This document shows positions 40,401 through 49,945 of a DNA stretch of 64,000 nucleotides, in pieces. The position numbers were made by a program, and so were the translations under genes. Under the pieces are notes generated by a model. That model saw only the letters and a list, made by a program, of their open reading frames with translations, ran no database searches and was not told where the DNA came from. How positions within the stretch are numbered: position 1 is the stretch's first letter; every line of letters begins with the position of its first letter. The DNA is taken from the NCBI RefSeq assembly GCF_020524355.2, contig NZ_CP129019.1:2294001-2358000 (forward strand), written 5' to 3'. The DNA comes from Mesobacillus subterraneus (lineage in GTDB: Bacteria > Bacillota > Bacilli > Bacillales > Cytobacillaceae).

Positions 40401-42059
40401 TTAAATCTCTATAATAATCGGCAAAATCATCGGTCTTCTCCTTGTCTTTTGGAAGATGTGCTGCCCTACTGCTTTTTTGATTCCCTGCTTAATGACATTC
40501 CAGCGATGGATATTGTCTTCTTGAAGTTCGGTTACTGTCTTCGTCACGAGATTATTGACATCTCTCATCAAATCCTCCGAGTTTTTAACAAATACAAATC
40601 CGCGTGAGATCGTATCCGGTCCTGAAATAATCTTCCGTTCTGCTTTGCTTAAAGTCAGGACAATGACTAGCATTCCATCTTCGGATAGCTGCTTTCTGTC
40701 CCTGAGTACGATTTCACCGACATCCCCGACACTTATACCATCAACATAAGTATCACCTGCTGGGACATTGCGGGTCTGGCGCGCATCACCATTCTCTATG
40801 TCAACAATATCACCATTTTTAACAATGAATGTATTCCCTTTTTCAACTCCAACCGATTCTGCCAGCAAGCGGTGGTGATGCAGCATTCTATACTCCCCAT
40901 GAATCGGGATGAAATACTTCGGCTTCATCAAAGTCAGCATCAGCTTAAGATCTTCCTGGTAGCCATGGCTGGAAACATGCATGCCAGTTGTGCTGCCGGA
41001 TCCGTAAATGACTTTCGCACCGAGCTTGAACAAATTATCGATAATCTTGGAAACATCCTTTTCATTTCCAGGGATCGGCGACGCAGCCATGATGACTGTA
41101 TCACCAGGATAAATTGAGACGTCGCGGTAGTTTCCTGTTGAGAGGCGGGAAAGTGCAGCCATCGGTTCTCCCTGACTGCCTGTACAAAGAATCGTCACTT
41201 TATCAGGATCCAACTGGTCGACAACATTTGGTTGGATCAGCATTCCTTCAGGAACATTCAAATAACCTCGTTCTATAGCCACGTCGACTACGTTCACCAT
41301 ACTCCTTCCCAGCAACGCAAGCTTCCTGTTCGTCTTGATCGCTGCCTCGACAACCTGCTGAACCCGGTTGACGTTAGAAGCAAACGTTGAAACAAAAATC
41401 TTTCCATCTGCCTTCATGAAAGCTTCTTCAAGATGGCTTGCTACCATTCGCTCAGAAGGTGTCAAACCCTTGCGCTCAGCATTTGTACTCTCCGATAACA
41501 GAGCCATAACACCTTCCGTACCGATTTTCGCCATCTTATGGATTTCGGATTGCTCATCATTAGCAGGCGTCAGGTCGAATTTGAAGTCTCCCGTGTGGAC
41601 AACATTCCCCTCAGGGGTGTGGAATTCAACTCCAAGACAGTCCGGGATGCTGTGACTTACTTTGAAAAAAGAAACCTTCACCTTGCCAAAATCCAATACT
41701 GAGTCAGAATTGACTTTATTCAGCTCAGTCCCTCTCAGGAGCTTATGCTCACCAAGCTTCAATTCAATTAATCCGAGAGTAAAATCCGTTGCGTACACTG
41801 GCGCCTTTAATTTTTTGAAGAAATATGGTACTCCTCCAATATGGTCCTCGTGTCCATGGGTCACAATCATACCTTTGATCTTTTCTCGATTTTCTTCAAG
41901 GTAAGTCATTTCAGGAATGATTAAATCGATTCCTAATAAACTTTCATCAGGAAACTTCCCTCCGCAATCAATCACAAAAAGATCGTCCTCATACTGGACA
42001 ACATACATGTTTTTTCCGATTTCATTAATGCCGCCCAAGGCGAATATAGATAAAGTCAC
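40401..42059 (-). CDS. Ribonuclease J paralogue
   Basis: 552 residues of the metallo-beta-lactamase/beta-CASP RNase J family. Motif HGHEDHIGG (about 69-77), the second ligand set in HTGDFKFD, the beta-CASP segment ILCTGSQGEPMAAL, the IPIHGEYRM motif and the C-terminal RRRPMILPIIIEI are intact, so it should be an active 5'-3' exo/endoribonuclease. It starts directly at MTLSIFALGGINEIGKN, without the N-terminal extension of RNase J1/J2 from B. subtilis. It fits neither exactly and is likely a third copy. Confidence 0.9.
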   Translation of the reverse strand: MTLSIFALGGINEIGKNMYVVQYEDDLFVIDCGGKFPDESLLGIDLIIPEMTYLEENREKIKGMIVTHGHEDHIGGVPYFFKKLKAPVYATDFTLGLIELKLGEHKLLRGTELNKVNSDSVLDFGKVKVSFFKVSHSIPDCLGVEFHTPEGNVVHTGDFKFDLTPANDEQSEIHKMAKIGTEGVMALLSESTNAERKGLTPSERMVASHLEEAFMKADGKIFVSTFASNVNRVQQVVEAAIKTNRKLALLGRSMVNVVDVAIERGYLNVPEGMLIQPNVVDQLDPDKVTILCTGSQGEPMAALSRLSTGNYRDVSIYPGDTVIMAASPIPGNEKDVSKIIDNLFKLGAKVIYGSGSTTGMHVSSHGYQEDLKLMLTLMKPKYFIPIHGEYRMLHHHRLLAESVGVEKGNTFIVKNGDIVDIENGDARQTRNVPAGDTYVDGISVGDVGEIVLRDRKQLSEDGMLVIVLTLSKAERKIISGPDTISRGFVFVKNSEDLMRDVNNLVTKTVTELQEDNIHRWNVIKQGIKKAVGQHIFQKTRRRPMILPIIIEI

Positions 42060-42224
42060 TTCATATCCTCCTAATCCGTAGTCGATTTTGTTAGTATTGC
42101 CAGTTTTTAACCGATTATTTAGTTTCTAAACGGGGATTGGTCTTCCCCAAACAGGATTTTTAGTTTTATTGAAGAAAATTAGTGTTTTAAATTGATGATT
42201 TGAAGCAAACTCAATGATTTTAAT

Positions 42225-42356
42225 TCAGCAATAAACACTTATTGGCGATAATTTAATTCTATTGGCGGTTTTCACATGTTTCTTGGCGAAAAATAGATTT
42301 TATTGGCGGTTTTCACACGTTTATTGGCGAAAATGAAATTTTATTGGCAAACTGGA
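42225..42356. repeat. 41-bp tandem repeat, about three copies
   Basis: TTGGCG(G) recurs at 42262, 42303 and (TTGGCAA) 42344; TTGGCGA recurs at 42242, 42283 and 42324. The unit is TTGGCGG-TTTTCACA-yGTTT-mTTGGCGA plus an AT-rich tail. Nothing else is recognised in the 42060-42430 gap. Confidence 0.75.
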
Positions 42357-42430
42357 AATAATCATAATTTTTTTCCAGTTTCTCCACAAAAATAGACCAA
42401 CTCGCTCATTAGCGAATTGATCTTCTTTAC

Positions 42431-43588
42431 TTATTTTTCAATCCATGTATACATGTACTGATCGTCTTCAATATCCCTGGCTTTCTTCACCGTCTTCAGC
42501 GGTCGGAAGGTATCGATCATGACAGCAAGCTCAAGTGTTTCTTTTTTGCCGATGCTTGCTTCTGTCTTGCCTGGGTGTGGTCCGTGGGGGATTCCGCTTG
42601 GGTGCAATGTGATCGACCCTTCTTTGATTCCTTTGCGGCTCATGAAGTTTCCTTCAACATAGTACAGCAGCTCATCGCTGTTGACGTTGCTGTGGTAATA
42701 TGGTGCAGGAATCGCTTCAGGATGGTAATCGTAAAGCCTCGGCACGAAGGAGCACACGACATAATTATGGCCTTCGAATGTCTGGTGCACTGGCGGCGGC
42801 TGATGGATCCGGCCAGTGATCGGTTCGAAGTCCTCAATATTAAATGCCCATGGATAAAGATAGCCATCCCAGCCAACAACATCTAGCGGGTGGTGGTTCA
42901 GCACATGTCGGTGCAGAAACCCGCGCGTCTTTGTGATGACTTCATGCTCCCCTTTTTCAGAGAAAGTGACAAGTGACTCAGGTCCGCGTATATCTCTTTC
43001 ACAGAACGGACTATGCTCGAGCAGCTGTCCATATTCATTGCGATAACGGCGAGGGGTTGTAATCTGGCTAAACGATTCAACAATCAGCGCCTTTGTCGTC
43101 TCGGAATCATCTGGAACAACCCTGTACATCGTGCCGATTGGAATCACGACATAATCACCAGGAGTATAGTTTATAGTTCCAAACATTGTTTCTACTTTGC
43201 CGGATCCATGATGAAAAAAGAACATCTCGTCTCCATCACCATTTCGGTAAAATTGCTTCATCGGTTCAGTAATATTCGCAAACCCGATCAAAAGATCATC
43301 ATTGCCAAGGATATATTCTCTCCCACTTAATGCATCCCCAGTTTGCGTGATCTGGTCAGTCAGGAAGTGCCGATGGTTCAGTGAGCCCTGTTCCTCATAT
43401 TCAGGCAGGTAGCTGCCGATCAATTCGCTTTTCACTACCTCTGTTGGCATATGGTGGTGATAAAGGATTGATTGTGTACCAGAAAAACCTTTTGTTCCCA
43501 TTACCTGCTCCCGGAACAGCGAACCATCTTCCTTTTTAAAAATCGTATGGCGTTTCTTCGGGATTTCTCCCAGCTGGCGGTAGTACAT
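42431..43588 (-). CDS. hmgA: Homogentisate 1,2-dioxygenase
   Basis: 385 residues of the cupin-fold ring-opening dioxygenase that makes maleylacetoacetate from homogentisate. Iron-ligand region: the C-terminal stretch HSNVNSDELLYY ... LHPSGIPHGPHPG supplies the His/Glu ligands. FFFHHGSGKVET and YVVIPIGTMYRVV mark the first cupin. It is the last gene of hppD-aminotransferase-flavin reductase-FAH-hmgA, consistent with tyrosine degradation through homogentisate. Confidence 0.95.
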   Translation of the reverse strand: MYYRQLGEIPKKRHTIFKKEDGSLFREQVMGTKGFSGTQSILYHHHMPTEVVKSELIGSYLPEYEEQGSLNHRHFLTDQITQTGDALSGREYILGNDDLLIGFANITEPMKQFYRNGDGDEMFFFHHGSGKVETMFGTINYTPGDYVVIPIGTMYRVVPDDSETTKALIVESFSQITTPRRYRNEYGQLLEHSPFCERDIRGPESLVTFSEKGEHEVITKTRGFLHRHVLNHHPLDVVGWDGYLYPWAFNIEDFEPITGRIHQPPPVHQTFEGHNYVVCSFVPRLYDYHPEAIPAPYYHSNVNSDELLYYVEGNFMSRKGIKEGSITLHPSGIPHGPHPGKTEASIGKKETLELAVMIDTFRPLKTVKKARDIEDDQYMYTWIEK

Positions 43589-43603
43589 GAAAACACCTTC
43601 TTT

Positions 43604-44528
43604 CTACTCTTCTATAATTTTATTTTTCAGGACACCAAGTCCTGTAATCTCAAGTTCCACTTCATCGCCCGGCTCAAGCCAGCGATGAACATCCGTTCCA
43701 AGTTCGAGGATACAGCCTGTTCCTACCGTACCTGAGCCGATCACTTCGCCAGGATACAGAGTCGTACCCGCTGAGGCACGCTCGATCATTTCACCAAAGG
43801 AATAATATAAATCTTTCATATTTCCCTTGGACAGCTCCTTGCCGTTGACTCGGGCAGTCATTTCAAGGTCATAGCCTTTCCCAGCTTTCAGGGATTCCAG
43901 CTCATCTCTGGTCACCATATGAGGACCGAATGAAGTGGCGAAATCTTTGCCTTTCGCCGGACCTAGTCCCACCTTCATTTCCTGACGCTGCAGGTCGCGG
44001 GCACTCCAGTCATTCATGATAAAAAAGCCAAAAATATGCTGTTCAGCATCTTCCGCTTTAATATCGCGGCCTTCTTTACCGATGACACAGGCAATTTCCA
44101 ATTCATAATCCATCCATTCACAAGCCTTAGGCCGCCTGATTTCTTCCTCCGGACCCTTGATGGCAAGATGGTTGGTAAAATAAAAAACCGGAAACTCATA
44201 CCATTCAGGAATCATTTCAAGGGCCTCGGTTTTCCCTTGCTGTTTTTACATGCTGCTCGAATGCGTAAAAATCACGAACACTTTTCGGATTTGGAAGCGG
44301 AGCTTTTAAGCTGACTTCATCCAATGAATATGAACCATTCCCCGTCTCAAGCAGACCTTTATTATTTTCGATATACTCCATGAATTCCGCATAGTTCTCG
44401 ATGAATGCAAGCATATTGTCAGGCAATGTGCCGTTCGATGCTTCGTGCATATCGACAGCCTGATTCTTTGAATTAATCCAGCCTGAACCTGTCGAACCGT
44501 CTTTTTTCGTGAACGTTATGAACTTCAT
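43604..44528 (-). pseudogene. Fumarylacetoacetate hydrolase family protein, frameshifted
   Basis: Two frames, 44217-44528 and 43604-44215, join at GGCCC (44219-44223): with one C removed the protein reads TARENRGLEMIPEWYEF. The corrected length is 307 residues, normal for the family. The metal site lies in MDYELEIACVIG with downstream GFFIMNDWSARDLQ and the KGKDFATSFGP segment. It should hydrolyse the fumaryl- or maleyl-acetoacetate made by HmgA. If the frameshift is real, tyrosine degradation would stall after ring opening. Confidence 0.88.
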
Positions 44529-44536
44529 TTCATCAC

Positions 44537-45149
44537 CTATTTCCTTTGCAGCTCAAAGGTTTTTGCCAGAGGCAGCGTGTACGTCGCTCCTGCCAGCCTT
44601 CCTACCGGATTCAATTTTTCCGAATTGATACGCCCGCCTTCATAAAGTTCATCGGCGACATGCACATGGACAACCTTCCCAATGACAAGGCTGCCAGCTC
44701 CCGCTTCTTCCCCGCCAAAATGCAGAACCTGATCAAGTACACATTCAAGATGTACCTTTGACTCCTTCACCCGGGATGGCTTAACAGCCACACTGTCGAC
44801 CTTGGTGAGACCAGAAGCTTCAAATTCATCCACATCTGAAGCGAATTCAGTGGCGCATTCGTTCATCTGCTGAACAAAATCCTCACTGACAATATTAATG
44901 ACAAATTCGTTTGTGCTTTTCGATGTTTTTCAGCGTATCCTTTTTCGAGCCATCAGTCCCTCTCCTCATTGGTGAAAAGCAGACCATCATCGGATTCGAG
45001 CTGATGACCGTAAAGAAACTGAATGGAGCTAAATTGGCCTTCCCGTTTTCATCCTGGCTGGAGACAAAGGCGATTGGCCGGGGCAGGACAGAGCCTTGCA
45101 AAAGCTTGTATGCGTCTCTCCATTCAAGATTATCTGTTTTGATTTCCAA
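44537..45149 (-). pseudogene. Flavin reductase-like (FMN-binding split barrel) protein, frameshifted
   Basis: Frames 44895-45149 and 44537-44866 are parts of one 203-residue protein. The first starts MEIKTDNLEWRDAYKLLQGS and contains the PRPIAFVSS flavin segment. It breaks at CACAAACGAATTTG (near 44905-44918); removing one C gives HKEFVINIVSEDFVQQMNE, typical for the family. It probably reduces FMN for an oxygenase or acts in aromatic catabolism; it is common in homogentisate operons. Confidence 0.85.
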
Positions 45150-45152
45150 GAC

Positions 45153-46250
45153 TTACACCGCCCTTTCGTGAAAAAGCTGGCTAACGATTCTCAAAATGAA
45201 TTCATGATCCTCACGAGATCCGAGAGTAATCCTGAACGCTTCCTTGTATCCCGGAAGCTGCATCTCTCTGACCAGGACGCCATTTTCAGTCAGCTTATGG
45301 ATAACCGATCTATTCGTAAAAGCAAATAAGAAGTTGGATTGTGATGGGAAACTCTCAATCTCCAACTCTTTGAACTTTGCACTCAGTAAGTCTCTTTCTG
45401 CACTATTTTTACGAGAGCAGTCTTGAACGAAATCCTGGTCTTCCAATGCAGCCATCGCTGCTACCTGGGCAAGCTGGTTGACATTGAAAACATCCCTGAC
45501 TTTGTAAAGTTCCTTAGCAATTTCCTCATGCATGATGCCGTAGCCAACACGCAGGCTCGCAAGGCTATAGATTTTTGAAAAAGTCCTTAGGATGACAATG
45601 TTTTGATATTGTTCAAGCAACGGCATCGTATCAAGGTATTCATCTGAATCCGCATATTCAAAATAAGCTTCATCCATAATGATCAGGACGTTTGAAGGTA
45701 CATTGTCGATAAAAGAAAGCAATTCCTGTTTGGAGACGATTGTCCCAGTCGGATTGTTCGGATTGCACACAAATATCATTCTTGTTTTTTCGTTAATCGC
45801 ATCCTGCATGTTCTTGAGATCATGTCTGCCGTCGTTCATCGGCACGGTGACCGCTCTGCCGCCTTCGATCAGCACATTCGTTTTATAGCGAGGGAAAGTT
45901 ACCTCCGCCATGACCGCTTCATCATTTTTATCGATATAAGCCCGTGTAAGCAGGCGAATAATTTCTTCTGAACCATTCGAAACAAGAAAACGCTTCTGGT
46001 CTAATTCATAATGAGATGACAGTTTTTCTACGATCCCTGATGTCATTCCGTCGGGATAGAATGCCAAATTAGCAGATGCCTCCATGATTGCGTCTTTGAC
46101 CTTTGGCGAAGTGCCATAGACATTTTCATTATCCGAAAGCTTCCTTACCGTAGTGATTCCATACTGTTCTTTGATTTCCTCAATCGTCTGGCTGAGGGCA
46201 TACGGTGTGATCCCTTCAAGTTCTGCTCTTGCCTTAATAATCATGTTCAT
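45153..46250 (-). CDS. PLP-dependent aminotransferase, HisC-like
   Basis: 365 residues of fold type I. The PLP lysine lies in RTFSKIYSLASLRVGYG (about 225), with CNPNNPTGT and the Asp of IIMDEAYFEYAD upstream. The sequence is closest in pattern to histidinol-phosphate aminotransferase. Its place between hppD and the flavin reductase suggests it transaminates tyrosine or phenylalanine to the phenylpyruvates. Substrate preference is inferred from context. Confidence 0.85.
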   Translation of the reverse strand: MNMIIKARAELEGITPYALSQTIEEIKEQYGITTVRKLSDNENVYGTSPKVKDAIMEASANLAFYPDGMTSGIVEKLSSHYELDQKRFLVSNGSEEIIRLLTRAYIDKNDEAVMAEVTFPRYKTNVLIEGGRAVTVPMNDGRHDLKNMQDAINEKTRMIFVCNPNNPTGTIVSKQELLSFIDNVPSNVLIIMDEAYFEYADSDEYLDTMPLLEQYQNIVILRTFSKIYSLASLRVGYGIMHEEIAKELYKVRDVFNVNQLAQVAAMAALEDQDFVQDCSRKNSAERDLLSAKFKELEIESFPSQSNFLFAFTNRSVIHKLTENGVLVREMQLPGYKEAFRITLGSREDHEFILRIVSQLFHERAV

Positions 46251-46314
46251 CCCCCATTTTTCTGCCGCCGTTTATAACGAAAAGGGAGCGATTCGCCCCC
46301 TTCTGTCCCGGCTA

Positions 46315-47430
46315 TTAAAGGTTGCCGCGTCTTTCCTGTTCCCGCTCGATTGATTCGAATAGAGCCTTAAAGTTTCCTTCACCGAAGCCTCTTGCTCCTT
46401 TTCGCTGAATAATTTCGATGAACAGCGTCGGACGGTCTACGATTGGTTTTGTGAAAATTTGCAGTAAATAGCCTTCATCGTCACGGTCTACTAGAATGCT
46501 AAGTTCCTTTAACTTATCAATCTCTTCGTCAATTTCGCCAACTCGCTCTGAAAGCATTTCATAGTATGAATCAGGTGTGCTCAGGAATTCCACTCCATTC
46601 TCATGGAGCTGTGCTACTGTACTGACAATATCCTCTGTTAATATCGCTAGATGCTGAACGCCAGGTCCGTTGTAGAATTCAAGGTATTCCTGGATCTGTG
46701 ATTTGCGCTTTCCTTCTGCCGGTTCGTTGATCGGGAACTTGATGCGGCCGCCATTGTGCATGACTTTGGACATCAATGCCGAATACTCAGTCACGATATC
46801 CTTATCAGTGAAGTGCTTCATTTCCTTGAAGCCCATTACATTCGCATAATAATTAACCCATTCTTCCATTCTCTCAACATTGCCGACAACATGATCGATG
46901 CCAATGAAACCTGCGTCATTCACAGGAACAGTTGTCTGGTGCTCAACAAAGCCTGGCATGAAAAGGCCCTGATAATTTTTTCTTTCAACCAAAGTATGGA
47001 TTGTGTCTCCATATGTACCGATGACAGCCTTCTTTAAAGTACCTTTCTCATCAGAAACCTCATGCGGTGGCTGGATTTCAATTGCGCCTCGCTTAACCGC
47101 TCCTTCGTATGCCTTCTCGACATCATCGACGGCCAGCGCGATATCCTTGACGCCATCGCCGTGAGTCTTGACAAACTGCGCTACACGAGATGAATCGTTG
47201 TATGTTCCAGTTACAACCAGACGGATCTTCCGCTGCTGAAGCACATAGGATGTCGTTTCACGGTTACCAGTTTCAAGACCGGAATACGCTACTACCTTAA
47301 AGCCAAATGCAGTCTGGAAAAAGTGAGCCGCCTGCTTTGCGTTTCCTACATAAATCTCTAAATAATCAACATCCTGAACCGGGAAAAAATCCTCAGTACT
47401 TTGCCCAGATACCATAACTTTCTCTTGCAT
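46315..47430 (-). CDS. hppD: 4-Hydroxyphenylpyruvate dioxygenase
   Basis: 371 residues; converts 4-hydroxyphenylpyruvate to homogentisate. Two vicinal-oxygen-chelate domains are present. Iron ligands are in the C-terminal domain: His in GIDHVVGNV (about 179), His in GVQHLAILT (about 258) and Glu in LFIEIIQRKGARGFGEGNF (about 339). It feeds HmgA downstream and has its own promoter. GGGAGG precedes the ATG. Confidence 0.96.
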   Translation of the reverse strand: MQEKVMVSGQSTEDFFPVQDVDYLEIYVGNAKQAAHFFQTAFGFKVVAYSGLETGNRETTSYVLQQRKIRLVVTGTYNDSSRVAQFVKTHGDGVKDIALAVDDVEKAYEGAVKRGAIEIQPPHEVSDEKGTLKKAVIGTYGDTIHTLVERKNYQGLFMPGFVEHQTTVPVNDAGFIGIDHVVGNVERMEEWVNYYANVMGFKEMKHFTDKDIVTEYSALMSKVMHNGGRIKFPINEPAEGKRKSQIQEYLEFYNGPGVQHLAILTEDIVSTVAQLHENGVEFLSTPDSYYEMLSERVGEIDEEIDKLKELSILVDRDDEGYLLQIFTKPIVDRPTLFIEIIQRKGARGFGEGNFKALFESIEREQERRGNL

Positions 47431-47472
47431 TGTAAAACCTCCCGAAAGAATATTTATAATATTAAAAATTAT

Positions 47473-47500
47473 TTTATAGTAGTTATCACTGCGCTCTCAA
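47473..47500 (-). promoter_or_regulatory. Promoter of hppD
   Basis: On the minus strand TTGAGA (47500-47495), 16-nt spacer, TATAAA (47478-47473). Confidence 0.55.
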
Positions 47501-47558
47501 GAGCACGATGTAAAGCTATAATGCTTTCGTGTGGTAAAGAATCAACCTTTATGACCAG

Positions 47559-48941
47559 TTACATTAATTCCAAAAGCATCATTTTAGGATTCTCGATCAA
47601 TTGTGCGAAACGATTTGTAAAAGCAACAGCCGTTGCCCCATCTGCGACTCTGTGATCAAACGCCATTGACAGATTCATAATTGACCGGATGGCAATTTCA
47701 TCTTGATCCGTGACAACTGGACGCTTCTTTGTCTTATGGAAAGATACGAGCGCTGTCTGCGGATGCTGGATGATTGGTGTTGCGCCAATGCTGCCGCCAA
47801 GCGGGCTGACATTACTTATTGTGAATGTTCCACCAGATATATCCTTGACCGTAAGTTTGTCATCAAGTGCAAGCTTTGTCAGACGCTTCATTTCATCATG
47901 AATTTGTTTTAAATTCCTTTGTTCAACATTCTTAATAACCGGCACAATCAGGCCTTCAGGAGTGTCCACCGCAATTCCGATATGATGCTCCCGCAACAGC
48001 TGGATGCTTTCGTTCTCTTCATTGAGCTTCGCATTAAAGACCGGAAATTCTTTTAAAGCAACGGAAAGGACTTTAATGAAGAAGGCTGTCGCAGAAATAG
48101 AGCTTCCGGAACCCTTAATCTCTTCTCGTAAAGCAATCAATTCGCTTACATCAATTTCCTCAAAGTGAGTACAGTGAGGGATCGTATACATGGACTGGAC
48201 CATCTTTTTTGCAATCTGCTTGCGACGTCCGCGGAATGGCAGTGTATCCTTGTGGATGTGCCTTTTCTCGGTCGGAGCCCTTTCTTCAGAACCCACTTCC
48301 GAAACGTTCAGAGTCTTCTGTTCAGAAGCAGGTTCTGAAATATTCGAAACCTTCTGTTCGGAAGCAGGTTCTGAAATATTCGGAATCTCTTGTTCGGATC
48401 CCACTTCCGAAATGCTCGGAGCCTCTTGATCTCTTAATTTTACAAAGGCCCTTATATCTTCTTCGATAATCCGGTCTGCTGGTCCGCTTCCCTTGACTTC
48501 CATAATATTGACGCCGTTTTCTCGGGCAACTTTCCTTGTAAAAGGAGAAGCAAGGATTCTCCCCAGTCTCGCGCTTACTCCTACGGGAACCTTCACTTCA
48601 GTGGGCCTCTCCAATACAGCTACTGAAGACTCGGCAGGTTCGGCTTCTGTTTTTAAAACATCTTCAACGTTCTGGGACTCGCTAGTTTGAACTCCGCCTG
48701 AACGATCCTCCATGATCAGCAGGGTGGTCCCAACCTTCACAGTTTGCCCCGGGGACAATAGTAATTCTTTAATTACACCTGAGCGAGGAGCAGGAATCTC
48801 TGCGGTCATCTTGTCTGTCTGGACCTCCACCAAAGGATCATCTGCTTTGACGAAATCCCCCGGCTTCACCAGGTAACAATTGATGTCCGCTTCGGTCATG
48901 CCTTCCCCAATGTCGTGGAGCTTTACTTCAACCATCGGCAC
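47559..48941 (-). CDS. 2-Oxo acid dehydrogenase E2 (dihydrolipoamide acyltransferase)
   Basis: 460 residues: a lipoyl domain with the attachment Lys44 in VQTDKMTAE, a peripheral-subunit-binding domain (about 127-167, ASPFTRKVARENG), a linker of four 12-residue repeats, then the catalytic domain ending with the active-site DHRVADG (about 433-439). It is the core of an E1-E2 complex with the two genes upstream; no E3 gene lies here, so a shared lipoamide dehydrogenase must serve. The substrate may be branched-chain or aromatic 2-oxo acids; context suggests the latter. Confidence 0.93.
   Translation of the reverse strand: MPMVEVKLHDIGEGMTEADINCYLVKPGDFVKADDPLVEVQTDKMTAEIPAPRSGVIKELLLSPGQTVKVGTTLLIMEDRSGGVQTSESQNVEDVLKTEAEPAESSVAVLERPTEVKVPVGVSARLGRILASPFTRKVARENGVNIMEVKGSGPADRIIEEDIRAFVKLRDQEAPSISEVGSEQEIPNISEPASEQKVSNISEPASEQKTLNVSEVGSEERAPTEKRHIHKDTLPFRGRRKQIAKKMVQSMYTIPHCTHFEEIDVSELIALREEIKGSGSSISATAFFIKVLSVALKEFPVFNAKLNEENESIQLLREHHIGIAVDTPEGLIVPVIKNVEQRNLKQIHDEMKRLTKLALDDKLTVKDISGGTFTISNVSPLGGSIGATPIIQHPQTALVSFHKTKKRPVVTDQDEIAIRSIMNLSMAFDHRVADGATAVAFTNRFAQLIENPKMMLLELM
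48273..48416 (-). repeat. Four 36-bp coding repeats in the E2 linker
   Basis: Codons 176-223 encode four copies of a 12-residue unit (N/S)(I/V)SE(P/V)(A/G)SE(Q/E)xxx, with the central two nearly identical at DNA level. They form a flexible hydrophilic linker between the binding and catalytic domains. Confidence 0.85.
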
Positions 48942-48946
48942 GCCTC

Positions 48947-49945
48947 CTAAAACTTCATTACTTTCTCTATTGCAGCTGCCACTCTTTTCGGCGTCGGCAG
49001 ATAATGATCTTCAAACCCAAAATACGGCACAGGTGTGTCATAGCCTGTAACTCTTTCGGCCGGAGCCTTTTGGTAAAGGAACGCCTCATCATTGATCAGC
49101 GAGATCAAATCACTGCCAGTGCCTCCCGTCGCATGTGCCTCATGGACGATTACCGTTCGCCCGGTTTTCTGGACTGACTCTATGACAAGGTCTTTGTCGA
49201 TTGGATAAAGTGTCCTTAAATCAAGGACGTCACAATTGACACCCTTTTGTTTCATTTCTTCTGCAGCCTTCATGGCTACCGGAATCATTGCGCCCCAGGC
49301 GATGACCGTCACATCGTCGCCTTCAGTCAATTTCTTCCCTTTTCCTATTTCAACCGTATACTTCCCTTCAGGAACCTCACCGCGTGAGGAACGATAACTT
49401 CTCATTGGCTCTAAAAAGAGGACAGGGTCCGGATCTTCAATTGCAGCGATCATCAAGCCTTTTGCATCATAGGCATTGGAGGGACAAACTACCTTCATTC
49501 CAGGCATATGGGTAAAAAGTGATTCCGTGCTGTCACAATGGATTTCAGGTGCGCGAACACCGGCGCCATAAGGAGCTCGAATCACCATCGGTACGGTAAA
49601 ATGCCCCATTGTCCTCATCCGCAACCTTGAAGCATGGGTCATGATTTGTTCATATGCAGGATAAATGAAACCCAGGAACTGGATTTCCACAACTGGTCTG
49701 AATCCGTTCACTGCCATGCCGATCGCTGCCCCTACAAACCCAGCTTCACTCAAAGGAGTATCTACAACGCGGTCCTCACCATATTTCTCCTGAAGTCCAT
49801 CAGTCGCACGAAATACCCCGCCATTTTTCCCGATATCCTCACCAAGGAGGATAACTTCCTTGCTTTCATCAAGCATCATATCAAGGCCTTCGGTTATCGC
49901 CTGAACAAGCGTCAAGGTCTTTGTCTGCAGTGCTGTTTCCATCAT
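48947..49945 (-). CDS. 2-Oxo acid dehydrogenase E1 subunit beta
   Basis: 332 residues of the transketolase-like beta subunit: LGEDIGKNGGVFRATDGL near the start, then APYGAGVRAPEIHCDSTES and the C-terminal VIVHEAHATGGTGSDLISL. With E1-alpha it forms the thiamine diphosphate decarboxylase. It overlaps the alpha gene by 4 nt and lies 5 nt before E2. Confidence 0.94.
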   Translation of the reverse strand: MMETALQTKTLTLVQAITEGLDMMLDESKEVILLGEDIGKNGGVFRATDGLQEKYGEDRVVDTPLSEAGFVGAAIGMAVNGFRPVVEIQFLGFIYPAYEQIMTHASRLRMRTMGHFTVPMVIRAPYGAGVRAPEIHCDSTESLFTHMPGMKVVCPSNAYDAKGLMIAAIEDPDPVLFLEPMRSYRSSRGEVPEGKYTVEIGKGKKLTEGDDVTVIAWGAMIPVAMKAAEEMKQKGVNCDVLDLRTLYPIDKDLVIESVQKTGRTVIVHEAHATGGTGSDLISLINDEAFLYQKAPAERVTGYDTPVPYFGFEDHYLPTPKRVAAAIEKVMKF

